A DNA stretch of 64,000 bases from JANMDS01 sp031430575. Lineage in GTDB: Bacteria > Pseudomonadota > Gammaproteobacteria > Burkholderiales > Casimicrobiaceae. The notes under the pieces are model-generated. The model saw nothing but the letters and a program-made list of their open reading frames with translations. It did no database searches and was not told the DNA's origin. This document shows, piece after piece, positions 15,728 through 23,941 of the stretch. How positions within the stretch are numbered: the stretch's first letter is position 1; each line of letters begins with the position of its first letter. Position numbers and translations under genes: made by a program. The stretch covers positions 16,093 through 80,092 of the forward strand of contig JANPBT010000069.1 of the NCBI GenBank assembly GCA_031430575.1, given 5' to 3'.

Positions 15728-17959
15728 GTGGCTGCTGAAAAATCAAAAATTATTTACACGTTGACGGACGAAGCCCCCATGTTGGCGACGGCAGCGTTTT
15801 TACCCATCGTTCGTGCTTTTGCGGCGCCGGCAGGCATCGACGTGGCGCAGAGCGACATTTCGGTCGCCGCGCGCGTGCTGGCCGCCTTTCCCGAATGCCT
15901 TTCTGAGGCGCAACGCGTGCCTGATAATCTGGCCGAGCTGGGCAAACTCACTTTGCTGCCTTCTGCCAATATCATTAAGTTGCCCAATATCAGTGCCTCG
16001 GTCGGCCAGCTAGAGGCTTGCATCAATGAGCTGCAAGCCAAGGGCTACGCTGTGCCCGATTACCCCGAAGTGCCTAAAACCGAAGACGAAAAAGCCATTC
16101 GCGCACGCTACGCGCGTTGCATCGGCAGCGCCGTCAACCCGGTTTTGCGCGAAGGCAACTCTGATCGTCGCGCGCCGCGTGCTGTTAAAGAGTTTGCGCG
16201 CAAAAACCCCCACAGCATGGCCGAGTGGAGTCAGGCTTCGCCCAGCCACGTCTCTCACATGCACTCGGGCGACTTCTATCATGGCGAAAAATCCATGACG
16301 ATGGATAAGCCGCGCGATGTCAAGATGGAGCTCATCACCGCGAGTGGCAAGACGATTGTTTTGAAGCCTAAGGTCTCGTTGCTCGATCGCGAAGTGATCG
16401 ACAGCATGTTCATGAGCAAGAAGGCGCTGTGCGATTTTTACGAAAAAGAAATTGAAGATGCGCACAAAACCGGCGTAATGTTCTCGTTGCACGTCAAGGC
16501 CACCATGATGAAGGTGTCTCACCCCATCGTGTTTGGCCACTGCGTTAAGATTTTTTATCGCGAAGCATTTGCCAAGCATGGCAAATTGTTTGAAGAAATT
16601 GGTGTGAACGTCAACAACGGCATGGCCAACCTGTACGAAAAAATTGCCACGCTGACGCAAAGCAAACAAGACGAAATTAAGCGTGATCTGCACGCCTGCC
16701 ACGAGCACCGCCCCGAGCTGGCCATGGTGGATTCAGCTAAAGGCATTACCAACTTCCACTCGCCAAACGATGTCATCGTCGACGCTTCGATGCCCGCCAT
16801 GATTCGCAACGGCGGCAAAATGTGGGATGCCAACGGTCGCTTAAAAGACGTGAAAGCCGTCATGCCCGAATCGACCTTCGCCCGCATTTACCAAGAGATC
16901 ATCAACTTCTGCAAATGGCATGGCGCGTTCGATCCAAAAACGATGGGCACCGTGCCCAACGTTGGCCTCATGGCGCAGCAGGCTGAGGAATATGGCTCGC
17001 ACGACAAAACCTTCGAGATCGCTGAAGACGGTGTGGCCAATATTACCGATTTGGCCACTGGCGAGGTGTTGTTGAGTCAAAACGTAGAAGTGGGCGACAT
17101 CTGGCGGATGTGTCAGGTGAAAGATGCCGCGATTAGAGATTGGGTCAAACTCGCGGTGACCCGTGGCCGTAACTCGGGGATGCCCGTGGTCTTCTGGCTC
17201 GATCAGTATCGTCCGCACGAAGCGCAGCTCATCACCAAGGTAAAGATGTATCTGCATGAGCACAATACCTCCGGCCTAGACATCCAGATCATGAGCCAAG
17301 TGCGCGCCATGCGTTTCACCTTGGAGCGGGTGGCGCGCGGCTTTGACACCATTAGCGTTACCGGCAACATCTTGCGCGATTACCTGACCGACTTGTTCCC
17401 CATCATGGAATTGGGTACCAGCGCCAAGATGCTTTCTATCGTGCCGTTGATGGCAGGCGGTGGTCTGTATGAAACGGGTGCCGGCGGCTCTGCGCCCAAG
17501 CACGTGCAGCAGCTCGTAGAGGAAAATCATTTGCGCTGGGATTCACTCGGTGAGTTCCTCGCTTTGGCCGTATCGCTTGAAGACGTGGGGATCAAAACGA
17601 GCAATAGCAAGGCCAAAATCCTCGCTCAAACCTTGGATGCTGCCACTGGCAAATTACTCGACAACAACAAAAACCCAAGCCCTAAAACCGGCCAACTTGA
17701 TAATCGCGGTAGCCAGTTTTATTTAGCGATGTATTGGGCGCAAGCGTTGGCCGCGCAGACCGAAGATGCGGCATTGCAAGCCCATTTCTCCAAGCTCGCC
17801 AAAGCGCTGACCGATAACGAGCTGAAGATCGTTGAAGAGTTCAAAGTCGTGCAAGGTAAGCCGGCGGATATTGGTGGATATTTCATGCCCGACGTTGAGA
17901 AGCTGAGCGCAGTCATGCGCCCGAGCGCGACCTTGAATGCGGTGCTTGCGCAGGCTTAA
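15728..17959 (+). CDS. icd: Monomeric NADP-dependent isocitrate dehydrogenase
   Basis: A 743-residue enzyme of the monomeric (IDH-II) class, the usual length. Diagnostic stretches are YTLTDEAPMLATAAFLPI at the start, LREGNSDRRAP (substrate and phosphate region), HMHSGDFYHGEKSM, a KATMMKVSHPI core and GSAPKHVQQ late in the protein. It converts isocitrate to 2-oxoglutarate and CO2, making NADPH in the TCA cycle. Translation starts at GTG after an AGGAAGA ribosome site. It is a single-gene unit with no dimeric icd nearby. No element copy lies inside it. Confidence 0.97.
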   Translation: MAAEKSKIIYTLTDEAPMLATAAFLPIVRAFAAPAGIDVAQSDISVAARVLAAFPECLSEAQRVPDNLAELGKLTLLPSANIIKLPNISASVGQLEACINELQAKGYAVPDYPEVPKTEDEKAIRARYARCIGSAVNPVLREGNSDRRAPRAVKEFARKNPHSMAEWSQASPSHVSHMHSGDFYHGEKSMTMDKPRDVKMELITASGKTIVLKPKVSLLDREVIDSMFMSKKALCDFYEKEIEDAHKTGVMFSLHVKATMMKVSHPIVFGHCVKIFYREAFAKHGKLFEEIGVNVNNGMANLYEKIATLTQSKQDEIKRDLHACHEHRPELAMVDSAKGITNFHSPNDVIVDASMPAMIRNGGKMWDANGRLKDVKAVMPESTFARIYQEIINFCKWHGAFDPKTMGTVPNVGLMAQQAEEYGSHDKTFEIAEDGVANITDLATGEVLLSQNVEVGDIWRMCQVKDAAIRDWVKLAVTRGRNSGMPVVFWLDQYRPHEAQLITKVKMYLHEHNTSGLDIQIMSQVRAMRFTLERVARGFDTISVTGNILRDYLTDLFPIMELGTSAKMLSIVPLMAGGGLYETGAGGSAPKHVQQLVEENHLRWDSLGEFLALAVSLEDVGIKTSNSKAKILAQTLDAATGKLLDNNKNPSPKTGQLDNRGSQFYLAMYWAQALAAQTEDAALQAHFSKLAKALTDNELKIVEEFKVVQGKPADIGGYFMPDVEKLSAVMRPSATLNAVLAQA

Positions 17960-18046
17960 ATAAATCTGCGTCGTCTTTTTTAGGATCAGCAAGTGGCCAT
18001 TGTTCTGGGAGATTTCCTAGGGGAATGGCCGTTGTAGGTACAAAAA

Positions 18047-18060
18047 TTGCGCCGCAGGTA
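18047..18060 (+). repeat. 14-bp element, variant single copy
   Basis: TTGCGCCGCAGGTA downstream of icd, next to the first long repeat. Confidence 0.8.
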
Positions 18061-18083
18061 AGATCGATAATCCGCAGCGGGCC

Positions 18084-18212
18084 GTAAGCAGGGGTTCACC
18101 CCACCCGCTTCAGATTCTGGTCGTTTGCAAGAATGAGCGGTTCAGCCGCAAAGAAAAAATGATGACGCGCGTTGCGCGTTTGGGTATCGAGGTGGGGTGA
18201 ACCCCACCCTAC
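18084..18212 (+). repeat. ~128-bp family-2 repeat, copy A
   Basis: A 129-base unit ending in the inverted motif GGTGGGGTGAACCCCACCCTAC. Its 5' arm (GGGGTTCACCCCACC) can pair with the 3' arm. Closely matches copy B at 18665-18792 in the same orientation and, more loosely, the unit at 38257. Confidence 0.85.
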
Positions 18213-18287
18213 GCGGGCTTTTGCGTGGATTTTGTATTCAGAAGCGATCATCGTTAGCGCGTGCGTGCGCGCACGTTTAAACGAACC

Positions 18288-18611
18288 TCAAAACCAGCGC
18301 ATTTCCAATTTCGCGATTGTCTTGAGCACTCCAATTGCCGCAAGCCAGCCCAGCACAATATCCCAAAACGCCATTAAGAAAAAGAGCGGCGTGCCAATGA
18401 AGTTGGCGATGGGTAGGCCGTAATACTTCAGCCGACTCGGCCAGAAGCCGGTCGCTAGGCAAGGCCCTCCCCATGCCTCCAACGTGCAGCCGTAAGTTGC
18501 TGATATTTTTTGCCCCACGAGCACCCCAATCACCGGCGCACCCAAGAGCACCGCGAAAATAATCAATCCTACGAGTAGGATGTTCGCTAACAGATTTGCC
18601 TTTTTCCTCAT
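18288..18611 (-). CDS. Small membrane protein of unknown function
   Basis: A 107-residue protein with two strong hydrophobic segments (ANLLANILLVGLIIFAVLLG near residues 5-25 and LFFLMAFWDIVLGWLAAIGV near 75-95) and a basic MRKK start. Two Cys (CTLEAWGGPC) lie in the region between them. No family is recognised. The gene is bracketed by direct copies A and B of the family-2 repeat, which suggests acquisition as a unit. The start is the ATG before RKK; the longer frame runs into the repeat. Confidence 0.6.
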   Translation of the reverse strand: MRKKANLLANILLVGLIIFAVLLGAPVIGVLVGQKISATYGCTLEAWGGPCLATGFWPSRLKYYGLPIANFIGTPLFFLMAFWDIVLGWLAAIGVLKTIAKLEMRWF

Positions 18612-18664
18612 TCGAGAATGATACCGAAAGTCGCAGTGGTCGCGCGGGTTTTTGCGTAAACGAG

Positions 18665-18792
18665 GTAGGGTGCGGTTCACCCCACCCATTTCAGGTTTTT
18701 GTCGTTCGCAAGAATGAGCGGTTCAACCGCAAAGAAAAATGATGACGCGCGTTGCGCATTTAGGTATTGAGGTGGGGTGAACCCCACCCTAC
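18665..18792 (+). repeat. ~128-bp family-2 repeat, copy B
   Basis: Direct repeat of copy A with GTAGGGTG and CACCCTAC ends and an internal ATGAGCGGTTC stretch in common. It ends 13 bases before the TPR gene stop. Confidence 0.85.
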
Positions 18793-18804
18793 GCGTGCTA
18801 CTTG

Positions 18805-19614
18805 CTACTTGCTGAGTTTTATAACGCGCTTGAGTAAAGCATACGCTTCGGTTTTCGTATGCCAATACATGTGATTGTCCTCCCAGTAGGAAAAGGCCTC
18901 GTCCGCACCGCCAACCGAAATAAAATCAGGGTTATTAGATTTGGGCCGCGTGTGCTTCGATTTCAATAATTCAGCAGCAACTGCAGGACTAATCCGGATC
19001 GCCTTAACTAACTCCAACTCCGCTTTTTCCGAACGATGTAACTCTAGCAGCGCTACGACTTTAGCATAGGCTAAATTCGGATCTACGTCATCTCTGTATC
19101 GTTCGCATAGCCCTAGGGCGGCCTCCCAAGCCCCAAGGTGTAGAAAACAATTGACAAGTACGGAGCGAGCGCCCAAATTATCGTTTGGACAAACGCTAAC
19201 TAGGCGGGCAAAAATTTCTGTCGCCTCGTGCACGTTTCCTTGTTTCTTGAGCACACACGCAAGACCGTGGAGTGCGCGCAGAAACGGACGATTGCAAAAA
19301 TGTCCCCACTGTATTCGGTTTGTAATCCAACAGAATTCTTTCGGGACTGCACTTAAACTAATTCGAACAGCTTCGCGGGAGCAAAGATAGGACTCAAAGT
19401 GTTTCCCCTCGTTCTCAAGCAACATCGATAAATGGTGGATCGCATCGATGTGATCGGGACAGACCAAGAGTAATCCGCGAATTTTTACAGTAGCATTCGC
19501 GAAGTCTCCTGATTGAAAATCATCAACTATTGAGTCAAACCGCTCGTCCCCTCCCGCTGGGTACTCGCTCACAAAAGTCCAATTTCGTGGTTGGGTTTCA
19601 ACTAGTCTGTGCAT
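18805..19614 (-). CDS. TPR-repeat protein of unknown function
   Basis: A 269-residue soluble protein with tetratricopeptide-like helical repeats: FANATVKIRGLLLVCPDHIDA, HGLACVLKKQGNVHEATEIFARL and AAVAAELLKSK-type helices. No signal peptide or catalytic domain is seen. The base composition is AT-richer than the flanking rimO, and the family-2 repeat is adjacent, so it may be an accessory gene. TPR domains mediate protein contacts; the partner is unknown. Confidence 0.6.
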   Translation of the reverse strand: MHRLVETQPRNWTFVSEYPAGGDERFDSIVDDFQSGDFANATVKIRGLLLVCPDHIDAIHHLSMLLENEGKHFESYLCSREAVRISLSAVPKEFCWITNRIQWGHFCNRPFLRALHGLACVLKKQGNVHEATEIFARLVSVCPNDNLGARSVLVNCFLHLGAWEAALGLCERYRDDVDPNLAYAKVVALLELHRSEKAELELVKAIRISPAVAAELLKSKHTRPKSNNPDFISVGGADEAFSYWEDNHMYWHTKTEAYALLKRVIKLSK

Positions 19615-19648
19615 TTAATTTCGTCTCTCGATTAATATTGACTTCTAG

Positions 19649-21001
19649 CTAAACCACCACCCCCACCAAATCATGCTCAGTAGCCCCCACAATCTCACAC
19701 CGAACAATCTGCCCCACCTTTAACTTCCCACCTTTTTGCACGTGCACGAGCCCATCAATCTCGGGCGCGTCGGCGTAGCAGCGTCCGACGGCAACGTTTT
19801 CCACCACGTCGTCGATGATCACATCCAACGTTTGCCCAATCCGCGCTTGCAGTTTCGCTTGCGAAATCTCCGCTTGCACTACCATAAAGCGTTTGCGGCG
19901 ATCTTCTTTAACGTCTTCGGCGATCGGGTCGGGCAGATCGTTGGCTTTTGCGCCATCTACCGGCGAGTAGGCAAAGCAACCGACGCGATCTAATTTGGCT
20001 TCGCGCAAAAAATCGAGCAACGATTCAAACTCGGCTTCGGTCTCGCCGGGGAAGCCGACGATGAAGGTGGAGCGGATGACGATGTTGGGGCATTGCGCGC
20101 GCCAGGCGGCGATGCGCTCTAAGTTTTTTTCGCTCGACGCGGGGCGCTTCATGAGTTTCAAAATGCGCGGGCTCGCGTGTTGGAAGGGCACGTCTAAATA
20201 AGGCAAGATTTTTCCTGCTGCCATAAGTGGGATGGCTTCATCCACGCTTGGGTACGGATACACATAATGCAGGCGCACCCAAACTCCGAGCGTGCTCAAC
20301 GCTTCGGCTAATTCGAGCATGCGGGTTTTGAGTGGCTTGCCGTCCCAAAAGCCCGTGCGGTATTTCACGTCTACGCCGTAAGCGCTCGTATCTTGCGAAA
20401 TCACGAGCAATTCTTTGACGCCCGATTTCACCAAGCTTTGCGCCTCGCGCATCACTTCGCCGACATCGCGGCTCACCAAATCGCCACGCATTTCGGGGAT
20501 GATGCAAAACGTGCAGCGATGATTGCAGCCTTCGCTGATTTTTAAATATGCATAGTGTGCGGGCGTGAGCTTTACGCCATGCGCGGGCACGAGATCGGTG
20601 AACGGATCGTGTGGCTTGGGCAAGTTAACGTGGACGACATCCATTACTTCGTTCGCGGCGTGTGGCCCCGTGATGGCGAGCACGCTCGGGTGCCGCGTGC
20701 GGATAAATTCGCCGCCTTCTTTCGCGCCCAAACAGCCCGTCACGATTACTTTGCCGTTTTCCGCCAGCGCTTCGCCAATGGCGTCGAGCGATTCGTTCAC
20801 CGCGTCATCGATAAAGCCGCAGGTGTTCACAATCACCAAATCGGCTTTCGCGTAATCGCCCACCGTTTCGTAGCCCTCGGCGCGCAGCCGCGTTAAGATT
20901 TGCTCGCTGTCGACGAGCGCTTTCGGGCAACCAAGGGAGACAAAGCCGACCTTGGGGACTTTCGGTTTTTTACTGATTTTGACGGGGGAGGTCGTGGCCA
21001 T
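19649..21001 (-). CDS. rimO: Ribosomal protein S12 methylthiotransferase RimO
   Basis: A 450-residue radical-SAM enzyme. The N-terminal UPF0004 domain begins GFVSLGCPKALVDSE; the radical-SAM CxxxCxxC motif is in CNHRCTFCIIPEMRG near residue 160; a C-terminal TRAM-like domain ends CEIVGATEHDLVG. It methylthiolates Asp88/89 of ribosomal protein S12. The opening (GFVSLGCPKA...SE) separates RimO from the tRNA enzyme MiaB. The length is normal. The gene is read leftwards from a short intergenic region with an element pair. Confidence 0.96.
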   Translation of the reverse strand: MATTSPVKISKKPKVPKVGFVSLGCPKALVDSEQILTRLRAEGYETVGDYAKADLVIVNTCGFIDDAVNESLDAIGEALAENGKVIVTGCLGAKEGGEFIRTRHPSVLAITGPHAANEVMDVVHVNLPKPHDPFTDLVPAHGVKLTPAHYAYLKISEGCNHRCTFCIIPEMRGDLVSRDVGEVMREAQSLVKSGVKELLVISQDTSAYGVDVKYRTGFWDGKPLKTRMLELAEALSTLGVWVRLHYVYPYPSVDEAIPLMAAGKILPYLDVPFQHASPRILKLMKRPASSEKNLERIAAWRAQCPNIVIRSTFIVGFPGETEAEFESLLDFLREAKLDRVGCFAYSPVDGAKANDLPDPIAEDVKEDRRKRFMVVQAEISQAKLQARIGQTLDVIIDDVVENVAVGRCYADAPEIDGLVHVQKGGKLKVGQIVRCEIVGATEHDLVGVVV

Positions 21002-21055
21002 GATGCTTTACTTCGCGTTGAAGCTCGCATTTTCTCATTGTTGGCAGCGCGAAAA

Positions 21056-21107
21056 TACCTGCGGCGCAGTTTGTGTGCTCAAAAAGGCGAAATCAGCGCC
21101 GCAGGTA
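21056..21107. repeat. Inverted pair of the 14-bp element
   Basis: Exact TACCTGCGGCGCAG at 21056-21069 and CAGCGCCGCAGGTA (one mismatch) at 21094-21107, between phaR and rimO. Confidence 0.85.
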
Positions 21108-21131
21108 TTGCGGCGTGCGATGCCAAAAATA

Positions 21132-21159
21132 AAAAAATCACGGCGCGCCGTGATTTTTT
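21132..21159. terminator. Perfect 28-bp palindrome, likely terminator of phaR
   Basis: A14-bp-armed palindrome (AAAAAATCACGGCG and its inverse) with A and T tracts on both sides. It lies 25 bases after the phaR stop and fits a bidirectional intrinsic terminator. Confidence 0.8.
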
Positions 21160-21184
21160 AAGGGTGCAGAGGCGCTTTAGCCCG

Positions 21185-21745
21185 CTATTTCTTCGGCGGC
21201 TCCGCGCCGGGCCAGCCCGGGAAGGGGAACGCGGGGAACATGCCTTTGCTCTGCGCTTGCATCTGCTTTTGCATATCCATAAATACTTTTGAGCTCTGCT
21301 CGAAGTAGTTGCCCAGCATGCCTTGCATGGCCGGGGCTTGCATCTGCAGAAATTGGGTCCACATCTCATTGCTGCCCGGTTTACCCGGCGTGCCCATGAT
21401 GGCGTTGGTCTGCTCACTCATGCGGCCTTGAATATCCATCATCGCGCGGACGTTTTGCTCCAGCAATTGCCCAACGGGGCCTTGCACGGCGCTGGCGTAA
21501 AAACCGATCATCGTGCGCAGCATGTCGTTAGAGAACATCGGGGTGCCGGTGGAGTCTTCTTCTAAGATGATCTGCAGCAAGATGCTGCGAGTGAGGTCTT
21601 CGCTGGTTTTGGCGTCGGTGACTTTGAAGGCAACGCCATCAAGCACGAGCTGCTTGACTTCAGCAAGCGTAATGTAGCCGCTGGTCGCCGTATCGTAGAG
21701 ACGGCGGTTAGGGTATTTTTTGATGGTGCGGGTTGCGTCAGCCAT
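21185..21745 (-). CDS. phaR: Polyhydroxyalkanoate synthesis regulator PhaR
   Basis: A 186-residue repressor. The N-terminal PHB accumulation regulatory domain (TIKKYPNRRLYDTATSGYIT, the DNA-binding signature) is followed by LTRSILLQIILEEDSTG and a Met/Gln-rich C-terminal helical region that associates with granules. PhaR represses phasin and other PHA genes until it is titrated by nascent PHB granules. The ATG before ADATRT was chosen because upstream residues are not conserved. Divergent from phaP, with dyads that may be its operators in between. Confidence 0.95.
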   Translation of the reverse strand: MADATRTIKKYPNRRLYDTATSGYITLAEVKQLVLDGVAFKVTDAKTSEDLTRSILLQIILEEDSTGTPMFSNDMLRTMIGFYASAVQGPVGQLLEQNVRAMMDIQGRMSEQTNAIMGTPGKPGSNEMWTQFLQMQAPAMQGMLGNYFEQSSKVFMDMQKQMQAQSKGMFPAFPFPGWPGAEPPKK

Positions 21746-21886
21746 AGCCCTAACCCCTTTATGAATTGTGCAATGCCGCATTATCGCATGGCGATTGCGT
21801 CGTTTTGGCGCTGAAAACGCCGAAAACCTGCTGCCAAAAACGCATTGCTGTAGGGAAAAACGCTCAAAATCCCCTAAAACCACAAT

Positions 21887-21907
21887 TTTTGCTGCACTGC
21901 ACAAAAA
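21887..21907. promoter_or_regulatory. Candidate PhaR operator upstream of the phaP promoter
   Basis: A TTTTGCTGCACTGCACAAAA-type dyad just upstream of the phaP -35 box. It resembles the TGC/GCA-containing sites reported for PhaR in other species. Confidence 0.5.
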
Positions 21908-21911
21908 ACGC

Positions 21912-21940
21912 TTGACACCGCGTCTAAACCTCGGTAAAGT
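21912..21940 (+). promoter_or_regulatory. phaP promoter
   Basis: TTGACA (21912-21917) and TAAAGT (21935-21940) separated by 17 bases, about 70 bases upstream of the phasin start. Confidence 0.75.
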
Positions 21941-21943
21941 TCG

Positions 21944-21960
21944 TTTTGTGCGGTGCAACA
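21944..21960. promoter_or_regulatory. Candidate PhaR operator at the phaP transcription start
   Basis: TTTTGTGCGGTGCAACA overlaps the predicted transcription start, a repressing position. It shares GTGC/TGCA content with the upstream dyad. Confidence 0.5.
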
Positions 21961-22011
21961 TACCGCGAAAAATTGCAAACTCCCCGTAATCACTACCCAA
22001 AGGATGTCACC

Positions 22012-22569
22012 ATGTTTAACGTAATCTCTGAGCAATTTGCTGCACTGCAAAAATCTAACCTTGAGCAATTTACCAAGGCAACCGAGCTGGCATTTTTCCA
22101 AGCTGAGCGCGCAATGGCGTTCAACGTTGGCGTGGCTAAGCAAGTCGCTGGCGAATCGCTCTCAAATGCAAAGTCGTTCTCAAGCGTAAAAGACGTGCAA
22201 GGCGTTGCTGCTTTGTTCCAAGGCGCTGAAGGCAAAGCGGAGCAACTCGCTACGTTTGGCAAAGCGGCTTACGACCACGCAACCCGCGTGCAAGCTGAAT
22301 CAGCAAAATTCAGCGAAGCCGCAGCTGCTGAAATCAACGCTTCTTTCGTTAAATTCATCGACAACGTCGCTAAAGCATCGCCAGTTGGCGGCGAAGCATT
22401 CTCCGCGCAATTCAAGCAAGTTGTTGCTGCTCAGCAAGCCGCTGCCGCGCAAGCAACGCAAGCGTTCAAGCAAGCAACTTCTGCTGCTGAATCACAGTGG
22501 AAGCAAGCCACTTCAGTAGCCCAAAACGCGGTTGTTGCAACCGTTGCTAAAGGCAAAGCGCGTAAGTAA
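22012..22569 (+). CDS. phaP: Phasin (PHA granule-associated protein)
   Basis: A 185-residue, Ala/Gln-rich, almost wholly helical protein with the phasin_2 opening MFNVISEQFAALQKSNLEQF and heptad-like repeats, ending in a basic tail KGKARK. Phasins coat polyhydroxybutyrate granules and control their number and size. A promoter and two candidate PhaR sites lie upstream and an AAAGGA ribosome site precedes the ATG. A structured 3' region (22626-22714) follows and may be a separate small RNA. Confidence 0.95.
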   Translation: MFNVISEQFAALQKSNLEQFTKATELAFFQAERAMAFNVGVAKQVAGESLSNAKSFSSVKDVQGVAALFQGAEGKAEQLATFGKAAYDHATRVQAESAKFSEAAAAEINASFVKFIDNVAKASPVGGEAFSAQFKQVVAAQQAAAAQATQAFKQATSAAESQWKQATSVAQNAVVATVAKGKARK

Positions 22570-22625
22570 TTTGTCATCGTCTTGTCACACGCGTAGTCGA
22601 TACTGCGTGTGTTGAAGCATCACTG

Positions 22626-22714
22626 TTGTCTCCTTCTGCGCTAGTTTTCCTCCTCCTCCTTGGATGCGCAGATTTTATCCCTCCCCAGCAATAGCTTTGG
22701 AGGGATTTTCTTTT
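22626..22714 (+). ncRNA. Candidate anti-Shine-Dalgarno small RNA, copy 1
   Basis: It begins with TTGTCTCCTTCTG, identical to copy 2 at 27763. Stem-loop 1 pairs 22635-22641 with 22666-22672 (TCTGCGC/GCGCAGA) and exposes CCTCCTCCTCC in a 24-base loop. An intrinsic terminator follows (ATCCCTCC with GGAGGGAT, 22677-22706, then TTTTCTTTT). The stem differs from copy 2 by compensating changes, which supports real RNA structure. It could have its own promoter or be processed from the phaP 3' untranslated region; a separate 7-bp hairpin (22586-22611) lies between the phaP stop and the RNA. Confidence 0.7.
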
Positions 22715-22726
22715 GGGGTCGCCAAA

Positions 22727-22777
22727 TACCTGCGGCGCAGATTTAACCCATTTTGGCCTCAATCTGCGCCGCAGGTA
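22727..22777. repeat. Inverted pair of the 14-bp element
   Basis: Exact TACCTGCGGCGCAG at 22727-22740 and CTGCGCCGCAGGTA at 22764-22777, between the small-RNA terminator and the convergent Bug gene. Confidence 0.9.
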
Positions 22778-22818
22778 AGGTCGTTAAATCAAAGACGATG
22801 CGAGGAAGCGAAGCAAAT

Positions 22819-23811
22819 TTACTCGGCTTTGATTTTGGCGGCGGTGGCGATTTTGAGAAAGCGTTCGCCTTCCGCTTTGGTCAATTGCGCGAGCGCGGCT
22901 GGCGTGCCCGCTGAGAGGCGCATGCCAGCGTCCATGAGCTTGGTGCGTACGCTCGGCGTGGCGATGGCGTTGGCGATTGCGGCGTTGAGCCGCTGCGTGA
23001 TGTTGGCATCTAGTTTGGCAGGCCCGTAAAGGCCAAACCACGTGGCGATATTGACGTTAGCGAGCGCTTTTGATTCGTTGAGCGTCGGCACATTTGGCAA
23101 CGCGGGCGAGCGCATATTTTCTGAGACGCCATAGGCTTTCATCTTGCCTGCGTTGATGTGTGGCAACGCAGATGAAAGCACGAAAATCGCCGTTTGCACT
23201 TGCCCCCCGAGCAGATCTGCGATCATCGGACCCGCGCCTTTGTAGGGCACATGCACGAGCTGAATCTGCGCTTCAAGCGCGATCAATTCGCCAACAAAAT
23301 GCAAGCCCGTGCCAACACCAGAAGTTGCGTAGCTCAGCCCGTTGGGCTTGGCTTTTGCGTAGGCGATGAGCTCGTCGGTGGAGTTTGGCGCGAAATCTTT
23401 ATGGCCCACCAGCACCATTGGCAGCGACGCGATATGCGAAATCGCGGTGAAATCTTTGGCGGTATCGTAGGCGATCGCGTCGTTGATCGATTTCACAATT
23501 GCCATCTCGTTGTTAGAGCCTAAAAAGAGGGTGTAGCCATCGGGCGCTGCCCGGGTGAGCTTTTGCGCTGCGATTGAGCCACTGGCCCCGGCAACATTTT
23601 CAACGACGATGGAAGTATTCAGCGCTTTGCCAAGCTGCTCGCTGATGGTGCGGGCAACGAGATCTACGCTGCCACCGGCAGGGTAGCCCACGAGCAAGGT
23701 AATCGGCTTGCTGGGGTAGTTTTGGGCGATGGGCGCGGAGGCGGCCAAAAGCGCAGCGCTCGCGCTAAGCGCAAGCAAAATTGATTGAAAGTGGCGTCGT
23801 TTCGTTGTCAT
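22819..23811 (-). CDS. Bug-family tripartite tricarboxylate receptor
   Basis: A 330-residue periplasmic receptor. The signal peptide ends near SAPIAQ; Bug signatures are YPSKPITLLVGYPAGGSVDLVAR, VVENVAGASGSIAAQ, VHVPYKGAGPMI and PNVPTLNES. It is a distant paralogue of the receptor at 13636 and likewise has no adjacent TctAB permease. The start is the ATG before TTKRRH, with AAGGGG upstream; a GTG 30 bases earlier is less likely. The ligand is probably an organic acid and is unknown. Next to a divergently unrelated LysR pair that could regulate it. Confidence 0.92.
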   Translation of the reverse strand: MTTKRRHFQSILLALSASAALLAASAPIAQNYPSKPITLLVGYPAGGSVDLVARTISEQLGKALNTSIVVENVAGASGSIAAQKLTRAAPDGYTLFLGSNNEMAIVKSINDAIAYDTAKDFTAISHIASLPMVLVGHKDFAPNSTDELIAYAKAKPNGLSYATSGVGTGLHFVGELIALEAQIQLVHVPYKGAGPMIADLLGGQVQTAIFVLSSALPHINAGKMKAYGVSENMRSPALPNVPTLNESKALANVNIATWFGLYGPAKLDANITQRLNAAIANAIATPSVRTKLMDAGMRLSAGTPAALAQLTKAEGERFLKIATAAKIKAE

Positions 23812-23858
23812 GGGCAACCCCTTGCGTTTTGCGTATGGCACGCAGTGTAGGCAGGAAT

Positions 23859-23873
23859 CTGCGCCGCAGGGTA
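23859..23873 (+). repeat. 14-bp element, single copy with one extra G
   Basis: CTGCGCCGCAGGGTA in the gap between the Bug receptor and the LysR gene. Confidence 0.8.
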
Positions 23874-23941
23874 GCGATGACGTGCTCTTTGCTTCAGCGG
23901 TCTGTGCCGCTTCGGCACAAGGCCATTTTAAGATTTATTTT

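Noticed and set aside
16010..16708. Long open frame antisense to icd
   Set aside because: It is a shadow of the strong icd coding frame; no ribosome site, no family pattern, composition explained by the sense codons.
17993..18036. Hairpin GGCCATT/AATGGCC as icd terminator
   Set aside because: No T tract follows; the pairing may be chance.
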